Made by a program: the position numbers and the translations under genes
NCBI GenBank assembly: GCA_964523165.1
Contig: CAZFXZ010000032.1
Location: 1 to 7,272 of the forward strand
Reading direction: 5' to 3'
Length of the DNA stretch: 7,272 bases
From: CAZFXZ01 sp964523165
Lineage (GTDB): Bacteria; Patescibacteriota; Patescibacteriia; JACRDY01
Part shown: positions 1 through 6,802 of the stretch, in pieces
Position numbering within the stretch: the first letter of the stretch is position 1
How the letters are laid out: each line of letters begins with the position of its first letter
The notes under the pieces: generated by a model
Seen by the model: the letters and a program-made list of their open reading frames with translations, nothing else
The model's database searches: none
What the model was told of the DNA's origin: nothing

Positions 1-1305
1 ATCGGGCAATAAATTTTCTTTGACGTCCAAAGGATACACAGCTAAAAAGCCGGGTTGGGCCACGGTTTGACCGTTGGCTTTGAAAGTAAACTCTTTATCT
101 AGATCACTAATCTCCAGACTGACATTCAATAATTCCGCCGGGGCCATCTGACTAGCCACGGCCCGACGCCAAATTAAATCATATAATTTCAACTGTTGGG
201 GTGATAAATAATTTTTGACCTTATCGGGCGACAAAGTAACATCGGTTGGTCGGATAGCTTCATGGGCTTCTTGGGCCGAACGACTTTTTGTTTTGAAACG
301 TCGCAGACCACTAGTGGCCACATCACCATAATTTTTTTTGATATAAGCCTGAGCTTCGGTCAAAAACTTTTCTGACAAACTTAACGAATCGGTACGCATA
401 TAAGTGATCAAACCAAGCTGCTCACCAGAACCAACGTCCAAACCTTCATAAAGCTGTTGAGCTATCATCATGGTTTGTTTGGCCGAAAAACCAAACCGAC
501 GGTTGGCGGCTTGTTGCAAGGTCGAAGTTTGAAAAGGTGGCAGAGCTTGTCGCCAAACTGATTTTTTGTCGACCGCACTGATGGTGTAATTTTTATTTTT
601 TGCTTTGTCGACAACCTGGTTAGCTTGTTCGGCGCTGGCCAAAGAAAACTTTTTTAAAGTTTTGCCGGAGATGGCCAACAAATTAGCCACCACGCCCTCG
701 GCTTTGGTCGTGGTAAAATTACCTTCAATCGTCCAATAATCTTGAGCTTTAAAAGCCTGAATTTCTCGTTCACGTTCTACAATAAGACGCACCGCCACTG
801 ATTGAACGCGGCCGGCTGATAAACCTCGAGCGACTTTTTTCCACAAAAATGGTGAGAGTTTATAACCAACCAAACGATCGATAATGCGTCGAGCTTGTTG
901 AGCGTCAACTAAATTTTGATCGATATCGCGCGGTTCTTTGATGGCTTCGACGATCGCCGTCTTGGTGATTTCGTGAAAAGAAATTCTTTTTTGTTTGGCT
1001 GGCGGTAAATCAAAATATTGAGCCAAGTGCCAAGCAATGGCCTCACCTTCACGGTCTTGGTCAGTCGCGTAATACACCATTCCGGCCTTGGCCGCTTGTT
1101 TTTTTAAAGCCGTTAGACGTTTTTGGTTGGCCCGGGGTATGACATAGTGCGGACTAAAATCGCCGTCGACATCGACACCGAGTTGACTTTTTGGCAAATC
1201 GCGGACATGACCATAAGATGATTCAACCATAAATTCGCCAGCCAAAAAACGACTAATGGTTTTAGCCTTGGTTGGTGATTCAACGATTAAGAGATTTTTG
1301 GCCAT
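1..1305 (-). CDS. topA: DNA topoisomerase I, N-terminal part (runs off the window)
   Basis: Type IA topoisomerase, which relaxes negatively supercoiled DNA by cutting one strand through a 5'-phosphotyrosine link. The 435 visible codons are open throughout. They begin MAKNLLIVESPTKAKTI, the typical TopA start with the Toprim glutamate at E9. The Toprim acidic triad is D82, D84 and E86 in ATDQDREGEAIAWHL; Q83 sits where proline is common. The segment SAGRVQSVA lies at 163-171, the catalytic tyrosine is Y302 in GLITYMRTDS, and HEAIRPT is at 348-354. The family is usually 700 residues or more, so the rest of the core and any zinc-finger tail lie left of position 1. The start overlaps the end of folC by 19 bases, and no Shine-Dalgarno sequence precedes it, so it is probably cotranscribed and translationally coupled with dprA-folC. 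Identification is secure; only completeness is unknown. Confidence 0.97.
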   Translation of the reverse strand, partial: MAKNLLIVESPTKAKTISRFLAGEFMVESSYGHVRDLPKSQLGVDVDGDFSPHYVIPRANQKRLTALKKQAAKAGMVYYATDQDREGEAIAWHLAQYFDLPPAKQKRISFHEITKTAIVEAIKEPRDIDQNLVDAQQARRIIDRLVGYKLSPFLWKKVARGLSAGRVQSVAVRLIVEREREIQAFKAQDYWTIEGNFTTTKAEGVVANLLAISGKTLKKFSLASAEQANQVVDKAKNKNYTISAVDKKSVWRQALPPFQTSTLQQAANRRFGFSAKQTMMIAQQLYEGLDVGSGEQLGLITYMRTDSLSLSEKFLTEAQAYIKKNYGDVATSGLRRFKTKSRSAQEAHEAIRPTDVTLSPDKVKNYLSPQQLKLYDLIWRRAVASQMAPAELLNVSLEISDLDKEFTFKANGQTVAQPGFLAVYPLDVKENLLPD

Positions 1306-2588
1306 GGGGCAGTGCGACGATTTTTTAAGATATAATTTTCATCAAACCATTTAGTTCGTAATTCACCAGTCAAAAAGAAAGAGCCGGTCACGACAATCAG
1401 ATCAGATTTGTTAGCCTTTTGCAAAATAACGTCTAGAGCATGCCAGCAATCCAAGCTAATGTCAACAGTTGATGTCTTAAACCCGGCTTCGATGGCTTGT
1501 TTGACCAAAGCCACTGGATTGGCCGCTTGGCGACTGGATGTTGAAAAACGCGTCAACATCAAGCTGTCAGCCATCGGCCGTAGCAACTGCAACATACCCC
1601 GACTGTCTTTGTTAGCGGCCGCGCCAAAAATTAGGTGGCAGTTTTTATATTTTAGATCGGCTAAATTTTTGATCAAAGTTTTTATCTTGTCGGGATTGTG
1701 AGCCCCATCCAAAATAATCTGCGGTTTATTGGCCATGGTTTCAAACCGGCAAGCTAAAAAAGCTTGGGGCGCTTGAGTCGTGGGATAGCCCAAAAAATCG
1801 GCTATGGCCAAAGCCAGCGCGGCATTGGGCTGAGGCGATTTTATAAAATGGCTCGAAACGTTTTGACGGCGGCAAATTTGTTGGAAAAGTTTTTTTATTT
1901 TTGAATCAGTTTCGGCACTAAAAAATTCACTGCCCGGCTTAATAATCCCGGCCTTATCCAGAGCAATTTTTGATTTGGTCTTACCTAAAACTTCTTGATG
2001 ATCCAAGTCCACGTGCGTGATAGCCGTGACGACCGGCCGGGTAATAACATTGGTGGCGTCATAACGTCCGCCGCAACCGGCTTCCAAAATCACATAATCA
2101 CATTTTTGATCAGCAAAATACCACAAAGCCATGGCCAATAAAATTTCAAAATAAGACGGCCGACCGCCACGACTTTGGGCCATCAATTCAATAGCTGGTT
2201 TTAATTTATTGAGATATAAAACAAAATCGTCCGGGCTGATAAGACGATCATCAATTGCCATACGTTCGATGGTCGTGGTGACGTGCGGTGAAGTAAAGGT
2301 CCCGACTTTTTGGCCCTGAGCGGTTAAAATGTTTTGCAACATGGCCACGGTCGTACCCTTGCCGCTCGTGCCGGTCAAATGAATGAATCTTAATTTTTTA
2401 TCGGGCCGGTTGACGGCGGTCAATAATTTTTTGGTCCGCACAATGTATTGACGTAAACCATGGCGGTGGCTCATATAATCAGCGATCGGTAAATTAGCCA
2501 ACCCTTCTAACCATTTCACGGCGCGCTGATAATCGACAAAATTCATATTGGCCATTATGACAAGTCTGGTCTTGAGCGTCAAATTCAT
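1287..2588 (-). CDS. folC: Folylpolyglutamate synthase / dihydrofolate synthase (Mur ligase family)
   Basis: ATP-dependent ligase of the FolC branch of the Mur ligases. It adds glutamate to folates and, in bifunctional members, makes dihydrofolate from dihydropteroate. Counting from the chosen start (433 aa), the P-loop is GTSGKGTT at 73-80, TSPH follows near 99, and HVDLDHQEVLG lies at 192-202. DKAGIIK, with the lysine that is often carbamylated in the family, is at 211-217. DGAHNP at 294-299 opens the C-terminal glutamate-ligase domain, and a late VTGSFFLTGE completes the fold. I chose the ATG at 2588 because it forms an ATGA overlap with the dprA stop. The frame is open upstream to an ATG at 2621, and internal ATGs at 2555 and 2546 are possible starts. 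No Shine-Dalgarno is visible. No other folate gene is present here, so synthase versus polyglutamylation cannot be decided; salvage-only use is plausible. Confidence 0.9.
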   Translation of the reverse strand: MNLTLKTRLVIMANMNFVDYQRAVKWLEGLANLPIADYMSHRHGLRQYIVRTKKLLTAVNRPDKKLRFIHLTGTSGKGTTVAMLQNILTAQGQKVGTFTSPHVTTTIERMAIDDRLISPDDFVLYLNKLKPAIELMAQSRGGRPSYFEILLAMALWYFADQKCDYVILEAGCGGRYDATNVITRPVVTAITHVDLDHQEVLGKTKSKIALDKAGIIKPGSEFFSAETDSKIKKLFQQICRRQNVSSHFIKSPQPNAALALAIADFLGYPTTQAPQAFLACRFETMANKPQIILDGAHNPDKIKTLIKNLADLKYKNCHLIFGAAANKDSRGMLQLLRPMADSLMLTRFSTSSRQAANPVALVKQAIEAGFKTSTVDISLDCWHALDVILQKANKSDLIVVTGSFFLTGELRTKWFDENYILKNRRTAPWPKIS

Positions 2589-3682
2589 TGAACAATCGTA
2601 GCGTAATGTTGTCCACCACAATCAGCGACCAAGCCGGCTAATTCTAATTCGGTTAGCCAAATGCTTAATTGTTTTGTTGATTGGCCAACGGTCATGACCA
2701 ATTGATCAATATGAATTGGCTCAGCTGATAATTGCTGATAAAGATTTTTAGCGGCCGGACTGAGCAAATTGAGAGCGGGCTCAATATTTTCTTGGTCAGT
2801 CACCGGCCAATTTAGAGCCGCGGCAATATCAGCGTAAGTCCTGACCAAAACGGCGCCTTGAGCAATCAGCTCATTAGTGCCGACGGATTGCGGACTGCTA
2901 ATACCACCCGGCACGGCCAAAACTTCACGATTATACTGCAAGGCCAATTTAGCCGTGATCAAAGCGCCACTTTTTTGGGCCGCTTCGACAACCAACGTCC
3001 CCGATGTCAAACCGGCAATGATTCGATTGCGCAAAGGAAAATGAAAAGTTTTAGCCAAGACACCCGGCGGAAATTCGGACATGATCGCTCCACCGTTGTC
3101 TAAAATCTGCTTAGCCAAATCTTTGTTGGTCGCCGGATGAAACGATGGCCAATCTAAACCAGCGCCGATCACCGCCACGGTCGGAATATTATTTTGCAAA
3201 GCGGCTTGATGGGCCACACTATCGACACCCGAGGCCAAACCAGAGACCACGACCAAATTTTTGTTGGCTAGTTGTCCAACCAATTTTTTCGTCACCGAGC
3301 GACCATAAAAAGAAACTTGACGACTACCGACGACCGCCAACCATCGTTCAGCTTTGGGTAAGCAGCCACGAACAAATAAAGCGGCCGGATAATCGGGAAT
3401 GTTTTTTAAAGAAGTCGGATAGTCATCATCTTCAGGTAAAATGACTTTTATTTTTTGATCAGACAACATCGTCGCCAAATGAGCCAAATCGATGGCTGAC
3501 CGGCTAGCGCAAATTTTGTCCAGATTTTTATGCCAAAAGCCAGCCTGACGAATTTCTATCATCGATAAACCCCAAAACGTCTCTAGATCGCCAAAAATGG
3601 CCTTAATTTTGCGTATTGTGACGGCTCCGACGTTTGGTAGCAAATAGGCTGCCGCCGTGTAAATTTGAGCATTTTTGGACAT
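2585..3682 (-). CDS. dprA: DNA processing protein A (RecA loader for incoming ssDNA)
   Basis: DprA/Smf protein, 365 aa, a typical length. In known systems it binds single-stranded DNA entering during natural transformation and loads RecA. The N-terminal 60 residues look like a helix-hairpin-helix/SAM-like region (LLPNVGAVTIRKI). The Rossmann-like core holds AVVGSRQVSFYG (116-127), SGLASGVDSVAH (147-158), GAGLD (173-177), HFPLRNRIIAG (214-224) and EAAQKSGALITA (233-244). The final 60 residues resemble the winged-helix tail common in DprA. The stop TGA shares bases with the folC start. It is the first gene of a dprA-folC-topA run and starts only five bases from the -35 box of the divergent plus-strand promoter. 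Its own promoter is uncertain; TATTAT at 3701-3706 read on the minus strand is a weak -10 candidate. No Shine-Dalgarno is visible. Com uptake genes are not in view. Confidence 0.96.
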   Translation of the reverse strand: MSKNAQIYTAAAYLLPNVGAVTIRKIKAIFGDLETFWGLSMIEIRQAGFWHKNLDKICASRSAIDLAHLATMLSDQKIKVILPEDDDYPTSLKNIPDYPAALFVRGCLPKAERWLAVVGSRQVSFYGRSVTKKLVGQLANKNLVVVSGLASGVDSVAHQAALQNNIPTVAVIGAGLDWPSFHPATNKDLAKQILDNGGAIMSEFPPGVLAKTFHFPLRNRIIAGLTSGTLVVEAAQKSGALITAKLALQYNREVLAVPGGISSPQSVGTNELIAQGAVLVRTYADIAAALNWPVTDQENIEPALNLLSPAAKNLYQQLSAEPIHIDQLVMTVGQSTKQLSIWLTELELAGLVADCGGQHYATIVQ

Positions 3683-3686
3683 ACTA

Positions 3687-3715
3687 TTGACAAAAATTAG
3701 ATAATATGCTAATAT
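3687..3715 (+). promoter_or_regulatory. Strong sigma70-type promoter with extended -10, reading into the ncRNA
   Basis: The -35 box TTGACA (3687-3692) is a perfect match. The spacer is exactly 17 bases, and the -10 box TAATAT (3710-3715) matches 4 of 6 and is preceded by an extended TGC. It points away from dprA, into the 287-base gap without a protein gene. The TTGACA plus 17-base spacer layout is the same as that of the tRNA promoter at 6755-6783. The predicted transcript start is near 3722. TAATATG occurs twice with an 8-base period (3702-3708, 3710-3716). Confidence 0.75.
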
Positions 3716-3721
3716 GACTGG

Positions 3722-3958
3722 TTATTGATTAATGATAAGAAATCGTACCTAAACACAATCTAAACTTCGCCACTCGTTGTGCCGGCGGCCAAATTGAAGG
3801 AACCCCTCCTAAACCTGATAAAGTAGCCACCAAGCCAAGGTTTCAGACATTTGTCTAAAAATCTTGCGCCGGCACAATGGTTGGGGAATATTAAAAATAG
3901 TACATTTATATATCTATCCCCCCATCAAAAAACCCTCGATTTTATCGAAGGGTTTTTT
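3722..3958 (+). ncRNA. Candidate structured non-coding RNA, family not recognised
   Basis: This is a predicted transcript of about 235 nt between a strong promoter and an intrinsic terminator, with no open reading frame of note. A long helix joins 3766-3787 to 3867-3888, pairing at 20 of 22 positions, including an uninterrupted TTGTGCCGGCG / CGCCGGCACAA. TAA/TTA pairs at 3761-3763/3891-3893 extend it past a 2x2 loop. Two pairs (3776 with 3878, 3774 with 3880) are G-U only in plus-strand RNA, which supports this strand. The helix encloses three small hairpins: AGGA/TCCT (3798-3801/3807-3810), AAACCT/AGGTTT (3811-3816/3838-3843) and AGAC/GTCT (3845-3848/3853-3856). I found no tmRNA T-arm, RNase P core words or SRP GGAA-type apical loop. 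A divergent 6S-like RNA is possible. The alternative is a leader of the minus-strand dprA operon. Confidence 0.6.
3927..3958. terminator. Bidirectional intrinsic terminator
   Basis: A-run plus CCCT (3927-3936) pairs with AGGG plus T-run (3949-3958), followed by CGAT/ATCG and a TTT loop, with one bulged A at 3948. Six T residues follow the GC part on either strand. It lies 12 bases beyond the pth stop, so it can end the parA-HD-parB-pth transcript on the minus strand and the candidate ncRNA on the plus strand. Confidence 0.9.
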
Positions 3959-3969
3959 GTTTCAGAGAA

Positions 3970-4479
3970 TTATTTTTTTAATTCCCCTATCACTTGATCA
4001 ATAATGTCAGGTAATTGTTTTTTTTCCTCGGCGGTAAAAGTCTTTAAGACAAATTGATCAGTTGGTATTTTTTCTAATAAATCATTAGCGACGCCCAAAC
4101 GTAGGCGTTGAAAATTTTTACTTTTTAGTTGATCAATGATCGACTGCACGCCATTGTGGCCAGCCGAGCCGGAATTTAAACTAATTTTTATTTTACCAAA
4201 AGGCAAATCTTTATCGTCATGAATGACGACAATATCACTTAATGACAAACGATATTTAGTCAACGCCGCCGTTATGGCCAGACCAGAATTGTTCATGAAA
4301 GTTTGCGGTTTGAGTAAAACAATATCGTCGGCCTTGATCAAACAAATTTCGCCGGACAGCTTTTTGTCTAAACGCCATTTATTTTTACCGGCCAATTTGT
4401 CTAGGACTAAAAAACCAATGTTATGTCTGGTGTATTTGTATTTGAGACCGGGATTGCCCAAACCAACTATTAATTTCAT
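3970..4479 (-). CDS. pth: Peptidyl-tRNA hydrolase
   Basis: Bacterial Pth cleaves the ester bond of peptidyl-tRNA released from stalled ribosomes, recycling the tRNA in the cytoplasm. The protein has 169 residues, slightly short compared with the usual 180-195. It starts MKLIVGLGNPG with N9 and the catalytic histidine H19 in TRHNIG. PQTFMNNSG carries the conserved asparagine at N63, HDDKDLPFG (88-95) supplies the catalytic aspartate, and SAGHNG (105-110) has N109. The C-terminal lid and tail are trimmed, ending ELKK. The ATG overlaps the parB stop as ATGA, so translation is probably coupled to parB, and no Shine-Dalgarno is visible. It is the last gene of the parA operon, directly before the terminator. 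The assignment is firm. Confidence 0.97.
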   Translation of the reverse strand: MKLIVGLGNPGLKYKYTRHNIGFLVLDKLAGKNKWRLDKKLSGEICLIKADDIVLLKPQTFMNNSGLAITAALTKYRLSLSDIVVIHDDKDLPFGKIKISLNSGSAGHNGVQSIIDQLKSKNFQRLRLGVANDLLEKIPTDQFVLKTFTAEEKKQLPDIIDQVIGELKK

Positions 4480-5330
4480 ATTATTTTATTGACCAGATCG
4501 GACAATTCTTCGTCGGCATAAAAGTCGATCATAATTTTGCCGCCTTTTTTGTCTTTGACAATATTGACTTTGGTGCCCAAGGCCTGACGAAGTTGTGTCT
4601 CATAATCAAGATATTGGGCTGAAGTTGATAAGGTTTTGGTGGGATTTTTCAGTCGCACCGCTTTTTCGGTTTCACGAACGGTTAAACTATCCCGCAAAAT
4701 CCGTTCAAAAAGTTTGGTCTGGGCTGTCGGATCAACAATGCCGGCTAAAACTTTGGCGTGACCGGGCGAAACCTTGCCTTCCATAATGGCCTGCTGAATA
4801 TTTTCCGGTAAATTTAATAAGCGCAAAGCATTGGTGACGACCGAACGGCTTTTGCCAACTTTATTGGCGACTTCTTCTTGAGTCAAAGAAAATTCTTCGA
4901 TCAAACGTTGATAAGAAGCGGCTTCTTCGATCGGATTGAGATTTTCACGTTGGACATTTTCAATAATAGCTAATTCCAACTTTTGGTTATCAGTAGCTTG
5001 TCGGACAATGGCCGGCACAGTAGATAAATTCAACAAGCCAGCCGCTCGCCAACGTCGTTCACCGGCGATCAATTCATAACCGGTTGGTGTTTTGGTCACC
5101 ACTAACGGTTGAATAATACCATGTTGTTTAATCGAATTGGTCAAATCTTCCAAAGCCGAGTGCTTAAACTCACGGCGTGGCTGTTGGGGATTGACGCTGA
5201 TTTGACTGACCGGTATTTGCAAAATTCTTTCACCGCCAAAAGTTTCGTCGGGTTTATCCGGCAAGGGCGTAGTCGGTAAGGTTGTAATTTTTTTGGGAAT
5301 GAGAGAATCAAGTCCGCGGCCTAAAGCCAT
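4476..5330 (-). CDS. parB: Chromosome partitioning protein ParB (Spo0J/Noc family)
   Basis: A centromere-binding CTP-dependent clamp that loads at parS sites and stimulates ParA. Length is 284 aa, normal for a chromosomal ParB. The N-terminal LGRGLDSLIP (3-12) is the ParA-contacting motif, followed by a proline-rich linker. The ParB/Srx nucleotide-binding domain has NPQQPRREF (48-56) and GERRWRAAGL (90-99), with ENVQREN (124-130) after it. A helix-turn-helix spans about 148-174 (LTQEEVANKVGKSRSVVTNA), and GKVSPGHAKVLAG lies at 185-197. The C-terminal 60 residues are probably the dimerisation domain. It follows the HD gene by 20 bases and overlaps pth by four. No complete parS 16-mer is visible in the window, only half-site resemblances. 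The separation from parA by another gene is unusual. Confidence 0.97.
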   Translation of the reverse strand: MALGRGLDSLIPKKITTLPTTPLPDKPDETFGGERILQIPVSQISVNPQQPRREFKHSALEDLTNSIKQHGIIQPLVVTKTPTGYELIAGERRWRAAGLLNLSTVPAIVRQATDNQKLELAIIENVQRENLNPIEEAASYQRLIEEFSLTQEEVANKVGKSRSVVTNALRLLNLPENIQQAIMEGKVSPGHAKVLAGIVDPTAQTKLFERILRDSLTVRETEKAVRLKNPTKTLSTSAQYLDYETQLRQALGTKVNIVKDKKGGKIMIDFYADEELSDLVNKII

Positions 5331-5350
5331 ATAATAATATTAGTAGTAAA

Positions 5351-5944
5351 TTATTTTTTCTGACGCGAAACCCACCATTCATCATCTGGATTATCAAACC
5401 ACCAATGGGCTGAGTCCAAAGCTAAAGCTTTAGTCGTTAATTCTCGACCGACGTCGGTCTTTAATCGTTTAATGGCTAGACCAATCCAATCAGCCGCTCG
5501 TTGGTTACCAGTGTCGGCTTGTTCTTTGAGAGATAAAATGAATTCGATATTATCGGCATCCTTAGCCAAAAGGGCTTCAGCCGATATTCTTTCTTCATAC
5601 TGATCAATAGTTTGCTTGATGTCGTCACCAAAAGGTAAGCCTTCGACTAAATCATTAATGGCCGCTTGTTCATTACCTCGACCATATTTTTGGTGAACAT
5701 AATTAAGATCAGCCGTACGGGCTTCGGCCGTATCGTGAAACAAACACATGGTCAAAACTTTTTCCAGACTGACCTGACCGTCGAGTTTAGCTAAAGCATA
5801 ACCGATATAACAAACTCGATTGATATGTTCGGCTACACTCTGCTGACCACTACCCAAAAACCAAAAGCCCGACCGTGGCGTTTTGGCCAAGATACCAACT
5901 TCATACAAAAAATCAGCGACTTTGGAGAAATCTTTATCGGACAT
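5351..5944 (-). CDS. HD-domain hydrolase, YfbR/5'-deoxynucleotidase-like
   Basis: A 197-residue protein of the HD phosphohydrolase superfamily, closest by pattern to the YfbR/HDDC2 group that dephosphorylates deoxynucleoside monophosphates. Metal ligands are visible: H40 in SVAEH, H70-D71 in LFHDTAEAR, and the late aspartate in KDADNIE (D131, with D129 next to it). E74 in the HDxxE context fits the same subgroup. The N-terminal FLYEVGILAKTPRSG is also typical of these single-domain proteins. No membrane segment or signal peptide is visible, so a cytoplasmic location is likely. The C-terminus is tryptophan-rich (HWWF, DEWWV). The start ATG overlaps the parA stop by 11 bases and parB follows 20 bases after its stop, so it is cotranscribed with both. 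Substrate specificity is inferred from family resemblance; the reason for its place between parA and parB is unknown. Confidence 0.85.
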   Translation of the reverse strand: MSDKDFSKVADFLYEVGILAKTPRSGFWFLGSGQQSVAEHINRVCYIGYALAKLDGQVSLEKVLTMCLFHDTAEARTADLNYVHQKYGRGNEQAAINDLVEGLPFGDDIKQTIDQYEERISAEALLAKDADNIEFILSLKEQADTGNQRAADWIGLAIKRLKTDVGRELTTKALALDSAHWWFDNPDDEWWVSRQKK

Positions 5945-6707
5945 AATTTTCGGTGTCGATTAATTCTCGTGACAAACGATCATAGGCTCGCGCGCCTTTG
6001 GACAATGGTCGATAATGAAAAATCGACTGACCATAAGACGGCGCTTCAGCCAAGTGTACCGTCCGCGGTATAACCGAACGAAACACGCGATGCGGAAAAT
6101 GATGATAGAGTTGTTCCATAACATCATTCGACAGGGCTAAGCGTCGATCAAACATCGTCAGGACGGCGCCCAAAACATTAATAGTTGGTTTTAAATTTTC
6201 TCTCACCAAATCAATCGTGCCCAATAATTGGCCCAAACCCTCTAAGGCTAAGTATTCGGCCTGAACTGGGATCAGCACTTCATCAGCCGCCACCAAACCA
6301 TTGATCGTCAACAAACCCAAGGACGGCGGACAGTCAATCAAAATATAGTCATAAACTCCAGTGGCTTCTAAAATTGTTTTGTGTAAAAAATATTCACGTT
6401 CCGCTTCACCGACCAATTCAACAGCGGCGGCGGCTAACGACGTTGTGGCCGGGACAATCGACAAACCGTCAATACCTGTGGGTCGGATGGTTTGCCGCAA
6501 CGGCACAGCTTGCGACAAAGCTTCATAAATGCCATGAGTTAGGGATTGATGATCAAGGCCGAGAGCCGAAGTAGCATTGGCTTGCGGATCAATGTCAATC
6601 AATAAAACATTACGGCCTGCTCGAGCCAAGCCGGCCGCCAAATTGACTGAGGTTGTGGTTTTACCCACGCCACCTTTTTGATTTACTACCGCGATAATTC
6701 TGGTCAT
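5934..6707 (-). CDS. parA: Chromosome partitioning ATPase ParA (Soj family)
   Basis: A deviant Walker-type ATPase that binds DNA as an ATP dimer and, with ParB, moves replicated origins apart. Length is 257 aa, typical for Soj. The deviant Walker A KGGVGKTTT (11-19) contains the signature lysine K11. DIDPQANAT (38-46) is the switch region, ILIDCPPSLG (122-131) is Walker B, and TMFDRR (184-189) and AEAPSYGQSI (220-229) are conserved C-terminal motifs. It is the first gene of the parA-HD-parB-pth operon. Upstream is an extended -10 box, TGC TATACT, so close to the ATG that the mRNA would have a leader of only about five bases, and no Shine-Dalgarno is present. The start is supported by the characteristic MTRIIAVVNQKGG beginning. 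Proximity to oriC is common for such loci but not demonstrated here. Confidence 0.98.
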   Translation of the reverse strand: MTRIIAVVNQKGGVGKTTTSVNLAAGLARAGRNVLLIDIDPQANATSALGLDHQSLTHGIYEALSQAVPLRQTIRPTGIDGLSIVPATTSLAAAAVELVGEAEREYFLHKTILEATGVYDYILIDCPPSLGLLTINGLVAADEVLIPVQAEYLALEGLGQLLGTIDLVRENLKPTINVLGAVLTMFDRRLALSNDVMEQLYHHFPHRVFRSVIPRTVHLAEAPSYGQSIFHYRPLSKGARAYDRLSRELIDTENYVR

Positions 6708-6718
6708 AGAACAGTTTT

Positions 6719-6727
6719 AGTATAGCA
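6719..6727 (-). promoter_or_regulatory. Extended -10 promoter for the parA operon
   Basis: Read on the minus strand the motif is TGC TATACT, an extended -10 matching 5 of 6 in the hexamer. The -35 region is only an A/T run (TTTTTA-like with a 16-base spacer), which fits an extended -10 promoter. Transcription should begin about 6712, five bases before the parA ATG at 6707. Confidence 0.6.
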
Positions 6728-6728
6728 A

Positions 6729-6741
6729 ATTTGGGCCAAAT
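6729..6741. promoter_or_regulatory. 13-bp palindrome, candidate operator
   Basis: ATTTGG-G-CCAAAT is a perfect inverted repeat around one central base. It lies between the divergent parA and tRNA promoters, inside the -35/-10 spacer of the parA promoter and 13 bases upstream of the tRNA -35 box. A protein bound here could control parA. It does not resemble parS. Chance occurrence is possible. Confidence 0.35.
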
Positions 6742-6754
6742 AAAAAATGATCCG

Positions 6755-6783
6755 TTGACAATTGGAGATTTTTTTCCTATACT
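6755..6783 (+). promoter_or_regulatory. Sigma70-type promoter of the tRNA cluster
   Basis: TTGACA (6755-6760), a 17-base spacer and TATACT (6778-6783) form a near-consensus promoter. The predicted start near 6790 is about 13 bases before the tRNA-Leu 5' fragment at 6803. It therefore probably once drove a tRNA-Leu gene directly, and now drives the rearranged cluster. Confidence 0.85.
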
Positions 6784-6802
6784 GTGGTGGCTTATTGATT
6801 GA

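Noticed and set aside
1408..1701. Plus-strand ORF opposite folC, and similar ones opposite dprA, pth, parB, HD and parA
   Set aside because: They lie antisense to well-supported genes, have no family motifs and show low-complexity shadow composition.
2588..2621. Longer folC start at 2621
   Set aside because: The extra 11 residues lie fully inside dprA coding sequence and add no conserved residues. The ATGA overlap at 2588 is a better start, although not proven.
3777..3877. Possible SRP RNA, tmRNA or RNase P RNA
   Set aside because: No GGAA-type apical motif with GCAGCC, no T-arm/CCA end and no conserved RNase P core words were found. The fold is a closing helix with small hairpins.
4669..4676. 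GTTTCACG, a left half of parS inside parB
   Set aside because: The other half is absent, so only half of the 16-mer matches. ParB binding is not supported by this alone.
5734..5742. CGTGAAACA, a perfect right half of the parS consensus, inside the HD gene
   Set aside because: The left half does not match (about 10 of 16 overall). The bases are constrained by the HD active-site codons, so this is not a convincing parS.
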